NCBI RefSeq assembly: GCF_963678635.1
Contig: NC_087062.1
Coordinates: 100,923,209 to 100,983,208, forward strand
Length of the DNA stretch: 60,000 bases
Direction of reading: 5' to 3'
From: Symsagittifera roscoffensis
Taxonomy: Eukaryota; Xenacoelomorpha; Acoela; Convolutidae
This document shows, in pieces, positions 57,199 through 60,000 of this stretch. The notes under the pieces were generated by a model that had not been told where the DNA came from, searched no databases, and saw nothing but the letters and a program-made list of their open reading frames with translations. The translations under genes were made by a program, and so were the position numbers. Every line of letters begins with the position of its first letter. Within the stretch, counting starts at the first letter, position 1.

Positions 57199-59982
57199 TT
57201 ATAGTTGTAGAAAAAATTCCAAAAAGCCTGCAAATACTATGCGTGCTACGCTTGCTTGTCGGTTTACTTGTGTATGTATTGCGCATGTTTTATAGATTCT
57301 TTTTAATAGTGAAAAAAGAAATCAGATAAAAAAAACATTGCGTATAAAACAGTCAGTCTTTCTAAGATGTAATAGGGCCATCCTAGAAAGGCAAGAATTT
57401 CGTTTTTCAACGTGATGAAGCTAAAAATATTTATCGGTGAGATATCTTGTTGTCTATATTTTTCGCCGTTTAAATATATTTAGTCCTTTACATCTTTAAA
57501 ATATCCGTGTGCAAATGTCTGAAAAGTCTGTGGTTTCTGCAAATTTACGTTAATTTTGATCTATTGATTGTCTTTGTATTGTGTCCATCTGTGTAAGTAG
57601 TTCTTGAAATTGTTGTGTACGAATTTGATGTTTTATGTCGGGTTTAGAGTATATACCTATCGATTGTAGACCAATATTTGGACTGCGGGCAATAGAGCTA
57701 ATAATTTTTAATGGTTGCATTAGTGTCGGATATGGTGTTAATAGGTAGTATTTGTCCTTGTCGGTGTTTAATTGTAAAACATTGGGACTGTTTACTGATC
57801 CACATGGGACTCCGGTGTCTCAAAAAAACATGTTCTTCAGGAGAGTGTATCTACAAAATGTACTTTGTTTTCATAGAATATTGAGATTATTTTTTAACGT
57901 TTTTTGTAATACAAAATCATATCTAACTGTATGTCATAATGAACTTCTCCAAAACATGTGCTGTTCATAAGTGATAGTTCCTGTAATCGTGTACTGTCTG
58001 TGTCCTGTGGTTTTATTTTTCCACCAGTGTTTCTTGTGTTTCTTAGGTTAACTGGGATGTATGAGGTTCATTCATTTGGAGGATAATGTGTTGCGTGGGG
58101 GTCTTCTATTTTTTTCCAGTATTCATATCGAAACCTTGTTCATAATCGACAAGATTTTAATAATATTTTGTTTTGTAGAGTGGATTTTTTTTATTTACAT
58201 CCTACTTCTGTTTCTTGATAGATTTGAAAACGTGGTAATTTATTTTGTATATTGTGGATGTTTTTAAAGTTGTGATTTCGTTGTCTTATTTGATTTGGGT
58301 TTACATCTTCAAACGGTATTGATTCATAAAAATATTTTTGATGGAAATTAATCATTCTAGCGTGTGTTTTTGATATTTGAAATGTGGTACAAGTGTCTTC
58401 GGGAAACCAGATAATTGTGGCTTGTATCCCAGTAGTAGGATCACAATAACCTTGATCAATTTTGCAAGGTAGTCTGATTCCTTGCTAGATTATAGTGTCA
58501 TCATTTATATCTCGTGTGAGTTGTACTTTTTCAAGTTGTGTTTTCCAATCGAAAAACATTAATTCTTGGTATCCTTTGTTTTATATGTCTGCATTTCAGT
58601 TTGAAGGATTATTTATTCCAATGTAAGGTACCTAATGTTTATAGTGAAGATCATAAGTTATTCTTCCATTTGCGCCATTGGTTTCTTTAGCTTGTTGTTC
58701 GGATTCACATTGTGTTACTTGATTTATTGCATATTTGTGTAATGTTTCTTGTTCATTTTCTTCACAATCGTAGTGTGTTAAAAAAAACCTGAGGTCCTGT
58801 GCGAGGGGATGGATTTTGATTTTGTTCGAAAAAAAATAGAGAAAAGAGGTGTTGAAATGTGAATAATTTTAGAATATACATGTGTATGATAATCCTGAAT
58901 ATGGGTTATAAAAAGTTATGTATCCATTTATCTTTTTGGTATATCTATCATTTTTGTATATTACTTCAGCTGTTATAAATGGGGAAGGTAAAGATTGAGC
59001 CGTTATATTTGGCGGGGCTTATGGAAAAGTTTGTTGAACAGTGTTATTTAGTCTTACTGTAATTTCGAATCTTAGTGTGAGACTATTTTGATGAAATATT
59101 TGATTGTTATGTTCCTGAATATCTTTGTGCTTATATTGTCTACATTGTAGCCTGTTTAGTGCCCAGTTGTGGAGTCTACTTTTTTCTTGATGTTGACCAA
59201 ATAATGGTGGAGGTGCTACGAATGAGTTCCAATCTAATTGTATGGGGGTATTACTAGATGATTGTTCTTGATATCTTGCGTCAAGATTTGTAGGGACATT
59301 TAGGGGAAACATTGTTGGTGTTATTTGAATTACTGAAGGTGTTGATGGAAGGGAAAGTGTTTCTGGCAAGGTTGATAATGTTGTATCAGATGAAATATCT
59401 ATTGGATCGTTTACTATATTTGGTTCACCTTGAGTGTATGAGTGTGTTGCCCAATATGGTAGGTGTTCAGTAGATGCTGGGGGATTAAAAAGATTTTCTT
59501 GAATTTGCTCTGATGGGGGAGCTGATGGAATATTAGAAGTGCTTTGTTGTGAAGTGAGTGGGGGAGTTTCTGGTAATGTGCTACTAGAAAGATCTGAAGT
59601 ATTTGATGCTGGTGATTGGGGTATGATTAAAATGAGCTCTAGGAGTTTGAAAGTTTCTGTTTCGTCTTGGATGTATAATTTGTCTATTTATTTCAATTGT
59701 ATTCTGATTTTGGCTGATATGTTTTACTCTATTAAGATCTTATTGGAGCGGTGGGTATATGGCATATATTGATTCGTATTGTGGTTCGCTCAAAGGTGCG
59801 TGGCAAACAACTGGTTCTAATGGTTCAGATAATCGTGCATGTCTTTGTTCAAGTGTGTATTGATTGTCTTGAAAAGAAATGCGGATTGATGATTGGGGGT
59901 TTTGAGTAGTTGTTGTTTTTTTTGTGTTTTCTTGGCAGGTTGTTGGTGGTGACTGGGGTGGTGGTGGCTGATTAGCAATTTT
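57199..59982 (-). pseudogene. Viral-type membrane glycoprotein (env-like), copy 2, longer 5' part
   Basis: A Pro/Ser/Thr-rich stretch is open at 59,982-59,743 and, in another frame, at 59,687-59,019. The latter ends at a TAA but stays open beyond it (YTKKINGYITFYNPYSG) to about 58,870. A Cys-containing part follows (HYDCEENEQETLHKYAINQV, TQCESEQQAKETNG), then the segment shared with copy 1, with the same TAG (58,495-58,497). A loss of about 0.24 kb opposite 53,565-53,803 of copy 1 removed the central helix. The membrane segment (near 57,400-57,300) has a stop, and the last residues GFLEFFLQL end at 57,199-57,201. Much decayed. The 5' end may lie beyond the window. Confidence 0.42.
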
Positions 59983-60000
59983 TTAAAAAATGTATGAGTT

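Larger units (their letters stand above)
54387..58507. repeat. Tandem segmental duplication, unit 2 (4.1 kb)
   Basis: Starts with ATTTGGCGATTATCATTTC (54,393) and ends at TCATTTA (58,507), after which the sequence has no partner in unit 1. It is shorter by deletions opposite 52,030-52,833 and about 53,565-53,803 of unit 1. Confidence 0.92.

Noticed and set aside
59539-59772. Plus-strand frame of 77 codons near the right end
   Set aside because: Shadow of the Pro/Ser-rich minus-strand frame, which is longer and continues on both sides.

Overview
This is AT-rich animal DNA. The main evidence is the last exon of a DEG/ENaC-type ion channel (minus strand, 42,180-42,662), plus remnants of gypsy-like and hAT-like transposons. 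The sequence does not fix the phylum. A nematode or arthropod is plausible, but this is inference. There are no rRNA or tRNA genes, no CRISPR array and no bacterial-style operon.

Layout. (1) 1-870: broken gypsy-type pol (integrase) running into a 200-base gap (871-1,070). (2) 1,071-2,337: a GC-rich stretch that looks like a transposon end, then a frameshifted hAT transposase tail. (3) 2,390-41,799: one unbroken satellite array of about 39.4 kb. It has two compositional domains and many nested higher-order repeats (about 244, 277, 373, 387, 579, 608, 707, 769, 770 and 1,116 bp, and 2.2 and 3.07 kb). (4) 41,800-42,662: 3' flank and terminal exon of the channel gene. (5) 42,663-48,600: gene-poor AT-rich DNA holding a 169-bp palindrome, a C-rich/G-rich pair of tracts and a dispersed repeat family marked by a small conserved hairpin. 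(6) 48,600-60,000: minus-strand remains of a virus-like or env-bearing element, partly duplicated in tandem (units 48,975-54,386 and 54,387-58,507).

In the last region the same order is read twice on the minus strand: a membrane glycoprotein with a terminal membrane segment, then a Ser/Pro-rich protein of unknown family ending in a conserved C-terminus, then a small basic frame. Both copies carry stops and frameshifts. One nonsense codon is shared, so decay had begun before the duplication. After it, copy 1 gained a 201-bp SINE/LINE-like insertion with a 13-bp target duplication, and copy 2 lost about 0.8 kb and about 0.24 kb.

The many short open frames inside the satellite are not called as genes. 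They arise because the main left-hand monomers (48, 57 and 63 bp) are all multiples of three and lack stops in one frame per strand. The best candidates for new biology are the satellite's internal organisation (splice-like signals and a length-dependent dyad), the hairpin repeat family, the 169-bp palindrome and the duplicated virus-like cassette.
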